This document shows positions 1 through 6,724 of a stretch of DNA of 7,207 nucleotides, piece by piece. A program made the position numbers and the translations under genes. The stretch is from Armatimonadota bacterium (GTDB taxonomy: Bacteria > Sysuimicrobiota > Sysuimicrobiia > Sysuimicrobiales > Kaftiobacteriaceae), in contig JAIBHM010000094.1 of NCBI GenBank assembly GCA_020028535.1, forward strand, positions 1-7,207, in the 5' to 3' direction. The notes beneath the pieces are model-generated. The model worked only from the letters and a program-made list of their open reading frames with translations. It searched no databases and was not told the DNA's origin. Each line of letters begins with the position of its first letter. The stretch's first letter is position 1.

Positions 1-899
1 CGCAGCCATCGCTCGCTGCGTCCGCGCAGCCAGATGTACGCCGCGTTCGACAGGCCCGTGATGAGAATCATCCCCAACGCCAGCGCGTAGCCGAGGTTCT
101 GATTGTGGAGCACGTCTCCGCGAATCTGCGCGTAGAGGACGAGCGTGACGATGTTCAGCGAGCTGCCCGTCAACGCGTATGCGGTGGCCACGGCGCCGAA
201 GGCATTCGCGAAGAGCAACAAGGTCGCTCCCAGCAAGGGCGGCCACAGGATGGGCAGCGCGATGTAGCGCCAAAACTCCCAGGCGCTCGCGCCCAGATTC
301 GCCGACGCTTCGCGCCATTCGCGTTTGAGCCCGTCGATCGCCGGCGCCATGATCAGCACCATGAGCGGAATTTGAAAATACATGTACGTGATCGTCAAGC
401 CCCAGAAACTGAGGAGATTGAACCCCGCGTTGTAGATATTGAATCCAAAGACTCTGATGAGCAAAGCCGTCGCGAGGCCCGTTCGTCCCAGCGTAGCGAG
501 GAAGGCAAAGGCGAGCGGCACCCCGGCGAAGTTCGAGGCGACGCCGGAAAAGGTCATCAGCGGCGACCGCACCCAGGATGGCAGGCCGCCCGCGATCGCG
601 ACATACGCCAGGGCGAAGCCGACGAGTGCGCCGCCGATCGCCGACGCCGCGCTAATCTTGATGCTGATCAGGTAAGAGCTCAGGATGGTGGGTTGTAACA
701 GGTCCGAAAGATTGCGAAGGGTGAAGTGGCCCTGGCTGTCTTGAAAGCCGCCAACCACTAGGAGGCTGGTAGGGATGATCAAGAACATGAGCGCAAAGAC
801 GAGGAATGGGACGACGCCGAGCCACGCCCATGATACCCCGCTGACCCACAACGACGTGGCCGGGGGCGGGGCGGTTGCCAGGCGTGTTATCTGTGCCAC
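1..899 (-). CDS. ABC transporter inner-membrane permease (PotB/CysU/FbpB-like), 3' end outside window
   Basis: Membrane subunit of a type I ABC importer; with its binding protein and an ATPase it moves a small solute into the cytoplasm. The frame reads without a stop from a GTG at 899 to the left edge (299 residues visible), so the gene is nearly full length but its stop is not seen. A first hydrophobic segment lies at about residues 25-50, followed by several membrane segments between about 78 and 290. The cytoplasmic loop that docks on the ATPase is textbook: the EAA signature E197-A198, G203, I213, L215-P216 matches EAA-x3-G-x9-I-x-LP. The GTG start is chosen because a GGAGG core sits 6 nt upstream and the first membrane segment follows at the usual distance. 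It lies downstream of the solute-binding protein gene on the same strand, so the two are almost certainly one operon; a second permease and the ATPase would be expected beyond the left edge. Family is sure; substrate (iron, polyamine, sulfate or other) is not known. Confidence 0.93.
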   Translation of the reverse strand, partial: MAQITRLATAPPPATSLWVSGVSWAWLGVVPFLVFALMFLIIPTSLLVVGGFQDSQGHFTLRNLSDLLQPTILSSYLISIKISAASAIGGALVGFALAYVAIAGGLPSWVRSPLMTFSGVASNFAGVPLAFAFLATLGRTGLATALLIRVFGFNIYNAGFNLLSFWGLTITYMYFQIPLMVLIMAPAIDGLKREWREASANLGASAWEFWRYIALPILWPPLLGATLLLFANAFGAVATAYALTGSSLNIVTLVLYAQIRGDVLHNQNLGYALALGMILITGLSNAAYIWLRGRSERWL

Positions 900-904
900 A
901 AAAA

Positions 905-910
905 TCCTCC
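905..910 (-). promoter_or_regulatory. Ribosome binding site of the ABC permease gene
   Basis: On the minus strand GGAGGA is followed by a short T run and then GTG at 899, which leaves 6 nt between the GGAGG core and the start codon. No ATG lies nearby in this frame, so this site decides the GTG start. Confidence 0.7.
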
Positions 911-920
911 GCGCCCTAGA

Positions 921-946
921 CCCTCCCCCAGTTTACCGGGGGAGGG
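921..946. repeat. Perfect 9-bp inverted repeat between binding-protein and permease genes
   Basis: CCCTCCCCC (921-929) and GGGGGAGGG (938-946) are exact reverse complements around an 8-base loop (930-937). In the minus-strand transcript this makes a very stable GC stem-loop about 70 bases after the solute-binding protein stop and about 20 bases before the permease start. No U run follows the stem, so it is not a standard intrinsic terminator. Hairpins in this position commonly protect the upstream binding-protein message from 3' exonucleases or partly attenuate transcription, so that binding protein outnumbers permease. It could equally be one copy of a dispersed REP-like palindrome. The inverted repeat is seen directly; its role is inferred. 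Confidence 0.75.
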
Positions 947-1016
947 GTGGGCGGCAGGATGTCGCATTGGAACGCGAGATTTTCGGACCCAGACGTGCCA
1001 GTATGACCGGTGGGGG

Positions 1017-2123
1017 TTACTTCACATTCGCCCCAACGACAGTGTCCCACTGCTTCGTGATGACTTCCTTGGCGCGGTCCTGCTGCTCAAGCGTCGGGAA
1101 GACCGCCTTGGCATAGGCATCGGCAGAGGGGAGCTTTGCGAGCAGGTCGGCCGGCACTTTACGGCTCGCCACGAGATTCTGGAAGCGAATCGGGTGGCAG
1201 TAGCCCTTGAGCCAGCCCAGCTGCCCTTCGTCCGAATACAGGTACTCCATCCACAGCTTCGCCGCGTTCGGGTGCGGCGCGTACGCGCTGATGGCCTGGA
1301 CGTACACGCCGGCCACGACGCCGCTCGCCGGTACGACGACTTCGACCTTGGGATTGCCCTTGAGCGTGTCGCGATCGGCCAGCGCATTGTAATCCCAGCG
1401 GATGATGATCGGCGTGGCGCCCTGGGCAAGTGACGCCGCTTTACCGATGACGGGCACGAAATTGCCGCGCTTGTTCATGTCGGCGAAGAACTTCAAGCCC
1501 TCATCCGCGGCCGCGGCCACATTCCCTTTCGCCGCCGACAGGCCCGCCGCGAACACGCCTTGAATCGCCTGATTCGATGCGCGCGGATCGCCGGCGAGTG
1601 CGACTGCGTTCTTATACTCCGGCTTGAGCAAGTCTGGCCAGTCGCGAGGCAGCGTCTTGACGATGTCGGTGTTGACCTGGAACGCCAGGACGCCATAGTA
1701 ATCGCCGTACCAATACCCCTCGGCGTCCTTCGCACTGTTGGGGATCGTGTTCCATGTAGAGACCTTATACGGCTGGAGCAACCCGTCTTTCTTCGCCGAC
1801 GGTCCGAACGACAAGCCGACGTCGATCACGTCCGGCGCCTGGGGGCCCATGTTGCCTTTGTTGGCCTTGATGGCTTCGATTTCATCGCCCGAGCCGGCAT
1901 CCGGATTGAGCTCATTCACCCTGAGGCCGTACTTCGCCTTAAACCCGTTGATCACGCCGCCGTAGCCGCACCAGTCATGCGGCAGCGCGATCACGGTGAG
2001 CTGGCCTTCCCGCTTGGCGGCGCCAACGAGTGCGGCCATGCTCGATTGTCCGGACGCGGCCGAAACCAGCGCCAGGATGACGAGCGTGGCGAGCGAGCAC
2101 ATGCGTGTCCACTTGAGTTTCAT
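1017..2123 (-). CDS. ABC transporter substrate-binding protein (extracellular solute-binding family 1)
   Basis: Secreted or periplasmic receptor (368 residues) that captures a solute and delivers it to the permease encoded next. The N-terminus is a Sec signal peptide: K2, K4 and R7, a hydrophobic core at about 10-22 and a likely cleavage near A23-S24-G25; there is no lipobox cysteine. The mature part has the layout of the AfuA/PotD-type group: a first strand with the ligand-side loop PHDWCGYGG (48-56), GPQAPDVIDVG (93-103), and the DLLKPEYKNAVALAGDPRAS stretch (164-183), which resembles the DLLDPKYKGKIAI-type segment of iron and polyamine binding proteins. Two cysteines remain in the mature chain, C52 and C309 (GYCHPIR), both in segments likely to face the cleft. 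The ATG at 2123 has a strong AGGGAGGGG site (2128-2136), core 6 nt away. A 141-bp gap separates it from the ligase gene upstream on the same strand; no convincing -35/-10 pair could be picked out there. Family is sure; ligand unknown. Confidence 0.94.
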   Translation of the reverse strand: MKLKWTRMCSLATLVILALVSAASGQSSMAALVGAAKREGQLTVIALPHDWCGYGGVINGFKAKYGLRVNELNPDAGSGDEIEAIKANKGNMGPQAPDVIDVGLSFGPSAKKDGLLQPYKVSTWNTIPNSAKDAEGYWYGDYYGVLAFQVNTDIVKTLPRDWPDLLKPEYKNAVALAGDPRASNQAIQGVFAAGLSAAKGNVAAAADEGLKFFADMNKRGNFVPVIGKAASLAQGATPIIIRWDYNALADRDTLKGNPKVEVVVPASGVVAGVYVQAISAYAPHPNAAKLWMEYLYSDEGQLGWLKGYCHPIRFQNLVASRKVPADLLAKLPSADAYAKAVFPTLEQQDRAKEVITKQWDTVVGANVK

Positions 2124-2264
2124 GCTTCCCCTCCCTCGAGAATAGAAAGTGTCTTCCCAACCTGTGCCGGGATGTTCAAAGAGTACCGTGTCGGGGAAGG
2201 TTATTCCTTGGCGTCCGGCCCTGGGTTAGAGGCTGGTTGGGACGGTCATTTTCCGCGCGCATCT

Positions 2265-3542
2265 TTAAGGATGGTAGGAAACGGATTCGACCAGCGCCGC
2301 TACGCCCTGCGACCGAACCAGGTCGCGGGCACGATCCCCTGGAGTCTTCTGCTGCTCTAGGCGGCTCCAAAGCGGGCCGAGGAACCGCTCCTCGCCGCGT
2401 CCCCGCCGCCGGAGTCCGGCCTCGGCGATCCGCAGGGCGCCTTCCACGAACCGCTCGACTGGCTCTCTGCCCCGCAATCCACGCACGATCGCCTCATGCC
2501 GGTACTGCTGCATCGAGGCCCAGGGATCAGCCAGCGCGTCCTCAATGAAGGCGCGGGCTTCGTCCAACGCCTCCACCCATCCCAGGGACAGCGCGGCGAC
2601 GACGAGCGGATCTTCGTGCGGCTGCTGGCAGGCGGGACGGACCTCAATCGTCGAGTTGAGAGCCCGGGGGCGGGCCGAGTTCCACGTATAGTGCTCGTGC
2701 CACAGATAGGCGTCAATGTCGGGACCGTGCCTGCGGAGGTACTCTTCAAACGGCCGGTTGTACTGGCGGAAACCACCATCGTGCTTGAGGACGTAGCACC
2801 GATACCCGCAGATGTATCGGACAAACTCTTCCACCGAATCGAACGGCCCGGGTGTCATCCCCGCGCGGTGCTTGCCCAACCCGCCCAGCAGCCCTTCGCG
2901 TCCGGACAGGTACCGGCCGGTCCGTCCTGCATACACAGATGAGTTGGCCGTGAGCGCAATGAGCGGGGCCGACAGCAGGTTCAGCACATTGACGGCATCG
3001 GTGATCTCCGACCGTGTGATGTCCACATGAATCTGGTCCGCCGCCGTCGTTGTAAAGTGCCACCAGGCCGGGCCGGCCGCGCGGGCAAGATGCACATACC
3101 GCTTTTTGGGTGTCATCAACCCGGACGACGCGCGGCTCCGAGGCTGAATCCCAAATCCGAGGAGACGCATTCCCAGGCGATCGGCAACTTGCGCCACCTG
3201 CCGGACGAGGCGCCGGGAGCCCTCCTCCAGTTGCAAGAGATCCTCATAGGGCCCCAGGACAAGCTCGATGGTGGCGCGTCCGACCTCGACTTCAATCCTC
3301 CCATCAGCGCCGGTGAGCGCTGCGATGAGTGAGGGCGTCTTTGGGTCATCGTATTGCGGGACAAACTCGCCACCGCGCATCAACGGCTCCCACATGCGCG
3401 CCACGTCTCCCGCCCGCCCGTCCGGAAAGACGATGGGAAACTCCGCCTCTCGCCCAACACGACGGATCGGCCGCACCGTCTCGCGGAAGAGCCCTGCGTA
3501 GCGTTCTGCCAGAACTCCGTAAGTCTGCCGGAGTGCCCCCAT
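2265..3542 (-). CDS. Glutamate-cysteine ligase family protein (GCS2 type)
   Basis: Probable ATP-dependent ligase of the GCS2 family, which joins the gamma-carboxyl of glutamate to an amino group (cysteine in GshA/EgtA members) through a gamma-glutamyl phosphate. The 425-residue length fits the larger plant-type/EgtA-like branch better than the roughly 370-residue YbdK branch. Visible family marks, in order, are REAEFPI (31-37, with E32 and E34 as likely metal/substrate acids), QIHVD (170-174), NSSVYAGR (200-207), STIEVRPACQQP (297-308) and a C-terminal TPGDRAR (400-406). An in-frame TTG lies at 3545, but the ATG at 3542 is preferred: its A is the last base of the phosphatase TGA (TGATG), and there is no good Shine-Dalgarno site, so translation is probably coupled to the gene before. 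No glutathione synthetase (gshB) and no egtB, egtC or egtD is visible, so the product could be gamma-glutamylcysteine or another gamma-glutamyl amide. Family is confident; exact acceptor is not. Confidence 0.87.
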   Translation of the reverse strand: MGALRQTYGVLAERYAGLFRETVRPIRRVGREAEFPIVFPDGRAGDVARMWEPLMRGGEFVPQYDDPKTPSLIAALTGADGRIEVEVGRATIELVLGPYEDLLQLEEGSRRLVRQVAQVADRLGMRLLGFGIQPRSRASSGLMTPKKRYVHLARAAGPAWWHFTTTAADQIHVDITRSEITDAVNVLNLLSAPLIALTANSSVYAGRTGRYLSGREGLLGGLGKHRAGMTPGPFDSVEEFVRYICGYRCYVLKHDGGFRQYNRPFEEYLRRHGPDIDAYLWHEHYTWNSARPRALNSTIEVRPACQQPHEDPLVVAALSLGWVEALDEARAFIEDALADPWASMQQYRHEAIVRGLRGREPVERFVEGALRIAEAGLRRRGRGEERFLGPLWSRLEQQKTPGDRARDLVRSQGVAALVESVSYHP

Positions 3543-4204
3543 CAAAAGGACGGGAACTGGCCGGACGAAGGGACGAGCAGTTCGAAGCGATGGCTCAGAA
3601 GATTGCCGTGCGGATCGAGATGAAACACATGGAGTTCGAGATTCAGGATGTCGTCTTCGAGCGCCTGGAAGGGTTCGAGCCCTCGAAGCACGCCGTGGAG
3701 CTGTTGGAGGAAGGTCTGGTGGGAGGAGACGAGGATGCGCCTGCGGCGATGACGCTGCAACACCCCCTGGAGGAACCGGCGCGCGCGGTCCTGGAGGACC
3801 GGAAACGGCTCGCCCCCGGGCGGATTCAACGAGTACCCGATGTGTCCAATCTGTATGTAGCGCACCTCCGGAAAGCGCGCCTCCACGTCCGCGCGCATGA
3901 GCCCTTCCATCTTGCCGAAGGAGCGTTCATTGCAGAGGGGATCGATCTCGATGGCGTATGCAGGAACACCTGTGACGATCTGCGCCGTTTGAACGGCCCG
4001 CCTGAGGGGAGAGGAGATGACGACATCGAGCGGCGTGCCGGCGAAACGTTCGCGTGCCTCCTCCGCCTGGCGGACTCCTTCATCCAGGAGAGGCACATCG
4101 ATTCCCTGACCGCTGACCCGCTTGTCCCGGTTGAGCTCTGTCAGCCCGTGTCGCACCGTCAACAGCAGCGTTTCCTCTGGTGCAAGCTTCGGAATTTCAA
4201 TCAT
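3542..4204 (-). CDS. Histidine phosphatase family protein (phosphoglycerate mutase-like)
   Basis: Cytoplasmic phosphatase of branch 1 of the histidine phosphatase superfamily (220 residues, usual length), which hydrolyses a phosphomonoester through a phosphohistidine. The active site is complete: R18-H19-G20 followed by LTELN (H19 is the nucleophile), SSPLRRA with R68/R69 holding phosphate, E93 in NERSFGKMEG as the likely proton donor, and the second histidine H162 in SSHQT. There is no signal peptide or membrane segment. The ATG at 4204 lacks a clear Shine-Dalgarno site but puts the RHG motif at the usual short distance from the N-terminus. The stop overlaps the start of the glutamate-cysteine ligase gene by one base, so the two are co-transcribed and probably made in fixed ratio. 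The family covers mutases, cofactor phosphatases (CobC, sugar phosphatases) and broad-range enzymes; nothing here fixes the substrate. The DNA opposite is also open over much of this stretch, which I take to be a GC-composition shadow. Confidence 0.92.
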   Translation of the reverse strand: MIEIPKLAPEETLLLTVRHGLTELNRDKRVSGQGIDVPLLDEGVRQAEEARERFAGTPLDVVISSPLRRAVQTAQIVTGVPAYAIEIDPLCNERSFGKMEGLMRADVEARFPEVRYIQIGHIGYSLNPPGGEPFPVLQDRARRFLQGVLQRHRRRRILVSSHQTFLQQLHGVLRGLEPFQALEDDILNLELHVFHLDPHGNLLSHRFELLVPSSGQFPSF

Positions 4205-4243
4205 TAGACGTTCAAGATTTCAAAAACTGGATGGGGTTCCCTC
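4205..4243. promoter_or_regulatory. Divergent promoter region between phosphatase and nucleotidyltransferase genes
   Basis: These bases separate two genes that point away from each other, so promoters for both are expected here or just inside the plus-strand gene's 5' end. The stretch 4205-4227 is clearly richer in A and T than its surroundings and carries the imperfect direct repeat TTGAAATC/TTGAACGTC on the minus strand. I could not assign a convincing -35/-10 pair to either direction. If the plus gene starts at the later TTG (4298), the shared region grows to 93 bp. Confidence 0.35.
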
Positions 4244-5053
4244 TTGCCGCACCGGTCGGTAGGGAGGTATCCGCCCCAGGACGAACCGTGTGTCGAATTG
4301 GATTCGGACGGACCCCACACGGACATCATCGAGGAGGCGCGCCGCCTCACCACCGCCGCTCAGCGAGATGGCATCGCGCTGAAGCTCATGGGTGGGGTGG
4401 GCATCTACTTTCACTCTCCCACCGCCCGCAAAGCGCCGCTGGGCCGGGCGTACCGAGATCTGGACTTTGTCGGTTTGTCGTCCAGGCGCGCCGAGATTCA
4501 TTCATTCTTCGCACGCTGTGGGTATGAGCTGGACAGACCGTTCAACACGCTCCAGGGTCTCCGCCGCCTGCGCTTTCTGGACACAGCGCACCATCGCGAG
4601 GTCGACCTGTTCCTTGATGAGTTTCGCATGTGCCACAGGCTGGATCTGCGCGCCCGCCTGAACCTTTCCGAGGAGGCTCTGGCCCCGGCCGACCTTCTCC
4701 TCACGAAATTGCAGATCGTGGAGCTCAACGCGAAGGACCTGACGGACGTCGCGGCGCTCCTCCTCGACCATCCGGTCGGTGACGGGGATGGGGAGATGAT
4801 CAACGCGACGTACATCGCCGCGCTGGCGGCTCGGGATTGGGGGCTGTACCGCACCCTGCAGCTGAATATTGATCGGCTGCAGCGCGTGCTTACCGAGCTG
4901 CCGCTGCCCGCCGATCTCGCACTCTCGCGATTGCATGCGCTGTGGCAGGCAGTCCACGCGTATCCCAAATCATCCGTGTGGCGCCTCCGGGCGCGCATCG
5001 GCGATCGCCTGCGCTGGTATGACCTCCCCGAAGAAGACGACCCCGCGATGTGA
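4244..5053 (+). CDS. AbiEii-like nucleotidyltransferase-fold protein
   Basis: Protein of up to 269 residues with the polymerase-beta-type nucleotidyltransferase layout seen in AbiEii/NTP_transf families, which transfer a nucleotide to RNA, protein or a small molecule. Residue numbers assume the TTG start at 4244. The turn GGVG (50-53) is followed by YRDLDF (70-75), giving the metal-binding pair D72/D74, and by a third acid D121 in REVDLF. Further on, the KLQIVELNAKDLTDVAALLLDH segment (155-176) carries the lysine/aspartate helix typical of AbiEii-like proteins. The catalytic triad looks intact. The start is uncertain: no ATG precedes the fold; TTG 4244 has only a weak G-rich site upstream, while TTG 4298 would place the first helix (DIIEEARRL) about eight residues from the N-terminus, as is usual for such proteins. 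No antitoxin (AbiEi-like) or HEPN partner lies beside it, so a toxin role is unsupported; it may be a housekeeping or resistance-type transferase. It is the only plus-strand gene here and ends 6 bp from a convergent gene. Confidence 0.82.
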   Translation: MPHRSVGRYPPQDEPCVELDSDGPHTDIIEEARRLTTAAQRDGIALKLMGGVGIYFHSPTARKAPLGRAYRDLDFVGLSSRRAEIHSFFARCGYELDRPFNTLQGLRRLRFLDTAHHREVDLFLDEFRMCHRLDLRARLNLSEEALAPADLLLTKLQIVELNAKDLTDVAALLLDHPVGDGDGEMINATYIAALAARDWGLYRTLQLNIDRLQRVLTELPLPADLALSRLHALWQAVHAYPKSSVWRLRARIGDRLRWYDLPEEDDPAM

Positions 5054-5059
5054 TCTCGA

Positions 5060-6685
5060 TTATTCCACCGGGATCTCCGCGTGGGTCCTGGTCAAGTCGA
5101 TCCCCTGGCGGGCGCGGACCACACGCGCGATTAGATAAATGGCCAGCGCCAGTGCATATAGGATCAGCATATAGATCGCCGACTGCCTGTTGTTGACGCC
5201 ATAGGTGGCGTCGGTGATCCATTTCCACAGGTTGAAAACGAGAAACGCGATCGTGACGACGCCGGCCACGGTGAGCAGGGGCATGCCGGCGACTTTGTAG
5301 CGGGCCACCGGTGAGGCGCGATACAAGCCCGGCCTCCGCCACGGGAGGATGGTTGCCGCCACGATACTGCCGAGATACGTCACGGCGATCACCAGTGTGG
5401 CGTCCAGCGTGTATGCGGCAAATCCCGGATAGTACGCGTACAGCGCGCTCACGATGAGTGACGGGACCACCATCAGCAGCAGTGCTCCGGTCGGCACGTG
5501 GCTGCGCGGCGAGACCTGAGCCGCCCACTCCGGCAGAACCCGGTCAAACGCAGCCGCAAAGATGACCCTGGTGGAAGAGAGGAACACCGTCCCGGACCAT
5601 CCCCAGAACCACAGGCTCATCAGTGCCAGCACGAGCACCTGCAAGACGCGACTGTCAACCAACCACCCCGCCAGCATGGCCGGGTACGGCCACAGGGGCA
5701 TGGCGAGCTTGGGTGCCGTGTCCGGCGTATAAATCGTGGCCCAGTAGTTGGAGTTGGCCGCCATGTAAAACTCCCACCCCAGGGTCTTAGCCACCAGGAG
5801 GAAAAAGACCACAGAGAGGCCCACGGTGATCCATAGTCCCCAGAACATACTGCTAAAGGAGCGCCGGTAATCGGATGCGCCGCGCACCTCCCCGTACAAG
5901 GTGGCTCCCCAGTTGGGCCACAGCAAGTAAAAGACCAGCATAGGAATGAGGAGGATACTGGGACCGAGCGGCATCGCCCCGAATGGAGGCGGGGTGAATC
6001 CATACGCACGCGACGCCTCGATGGTCTGTGTGTAGGCGTCTCCGGACGCACCGAAGAGCCGCGCCGCCTCGCGATTGAAGGCCTGCTGGAACTGTCCCTG
6101 GCTGCTCACCAGCAGCAGCAGGAAGACCACGGCAAGGGCCACGATGCCGCCCCAGAAGCAGAGCTTCTGGATCCTGGCATATCGTTCCATGCCGATGGCG
6201 ATGTAGTAGGCGACGAAGGCCACGACGACCACCGAACTCGTGAAGATGCCGGTCGGCGTGCCAAACCACGTCGCCAGATCCACCCGCCCAACCGTGGCCA
6301 GGATCGGACCGAAGACCTCAACGGAGAGGATGTTGCCGTAGATCGGGACCCAGTGCCAGAGGATGAACCACCACCCTGTCACGGCAAGCACGAACGCGAT
6401 CCCGCCACCCAAGACGCGACTCTGCCACACATAATCGCCTCCGGCGCGGGGCATCGTGGCGATGAGTCCGGCGTAGACGACCACCAGGAATGTGACGAAG
6501 AAACCCGTGATGATCGCGGCGGGCAGCAGGTGCCCCCGGGGCACAAACGGCGCAAACGACATGATATACATTCCCAGCGTAACGAAGTTCACAGAGAAGA
6601 ATGCGTAGACAAATGCGTCGAATGGCGACCAGGCGCGCATCAGGCCTGTGGCTCTGCGGACGAAGTAGCCTGCGGCTTCAGCCAT
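5060..6685 (-). CDS. APC-superfamily permease (amino acid/polyamine/organocation transporter)
   Basis: Integral inner-membrane secondary transporter of 541 residues, most likely importing or exchanging amino acids, amines or related organic ions with H+ or Na+. At least eleven to twelve hydrophobic segments can be seen, for example at about 22-45, 53-77, 94-113, 148-165, 176-194, 242-258, 279-300, 345-368, 399-417, 428-447, 469-487 and 502-522. Family marks are PRAGGDYVW (79-87) after the second segment, GEVRGA (265-270), and the cytoplasmic stretch R373 to AFDRVLPEW (379-387). It is longer than the common 430-500-residue members, with extended loops at about 195-240 and 302-335. The ATG at 6685 has an AGGAGG site (6694-6699) 8 nt upstream. 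It follows the metallophosphoesterase gene by 39 bp on the same strand and is probably co-transcribed with it. Family is sure; substrate is not readable from sequence. Confidence 0.93.
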   Translation of the reverse strand: MAEAAGYFVRRATGLMRAWSPFDAFVYAFFSVNFVTLGMYIMSFAPFVPRGHLLPAAIITGFFVTFLVVVYAGLIATMPRAGGDYVWQSRVLGGGIAFVLAVTGWWFILWHWVPIYGNILSVEVFGPILATVGRVDLATWFGTPTGIFTSSVVVVAFVAYYIAIGMERYARIQKLCFWGGIVALAVVFLLLLVSSQGQFQQAFNREAARLFGASGDAYTQTIEASRAYGFTPPPFGAMPLGPSILLIPMLVFYLLWPNWGATLYGEVRGASDYRRSFSSMFWGLWITVGLSVVFFLLVAKTLGWEFYMAANSNYWATIYTPDTAPKLAMPLWPYPAMLAGWLVDSRVLQVLVLALMSLWFWGWSGTVFLSSTRVIFAAAFDRVLPEWAAQVSPRSHVPTGALLLMVVPSLIVSALYAYYPGFAAYTLDATLVIAVTYLGSIVAATILPWRRPGLYRASPVARYKVAGMPLLTVAGVVTIAFLVFNLWKWITDATYGVNNRQSAIYMLILYALALAIYLIARVVRARQGIDLTRTHAEIPVE

Positions 6686-6724
6686 CGTTCTATCCTCCTC
6701 TCAATGACACAACATCAGCACATC

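Noticed and set aside
105..698. Open plus-strand frame of 197 codons opposite the ABC permease
   Set aside because: Its translation is highly charged, low-complexity and domain-free; the minus strand encodes a permease with a perfect EAA motif over the same bases.
921..946. Intrinsic terminator for the solute-binding protein gene
   Set aside because: The stem is strong but no U run follows in the minus-strand transcript, and the permease gene with its own ribosome binding site begins about 20 bases later.
2124..2264. Promoter or terminator between the ligase and solute-binding protein genes
   Set aside because: TATTCT and TTGAAC-like hexamers and a weak CGTCC/GGACG stem can be found, but spacing is wrong for a sigma-70 promoter and there is no U run for a terminator. 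Beyond the ribosome binding site I see nothing firm in these 141 bp.
1560..2360. Open plus-strand frame of 266 codons opposite the solute-binding protein gene
   Set aside because: It is antisense to a gene with a signal peptide and clear family motifs, has no sensible start context and no domain.
3329..4207. Open plus-strand frame of 292 codons opposite the phosphatase and ligase genes
   Set aside because: It lies antisense to two genes with complete family motifs; its translation shows no recognisable domain and is Arg/Pro/Glu-biased, as expected of a GC-rich shadow frame.
4244..5053. Toxin-antitoxin or abortive-infection locus
   Set aside because: Only the nucleotidyltransferase-like half is present; the neighbours are a histidine phosphatase and an APC permease, not an antitoxin or defence genes.
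6106..6124. Short CAG/CTG trinucleotide run
   Set aside because: It encodes a leucine-rich part of a membrane segment of the APC permease and is explained by codon use.
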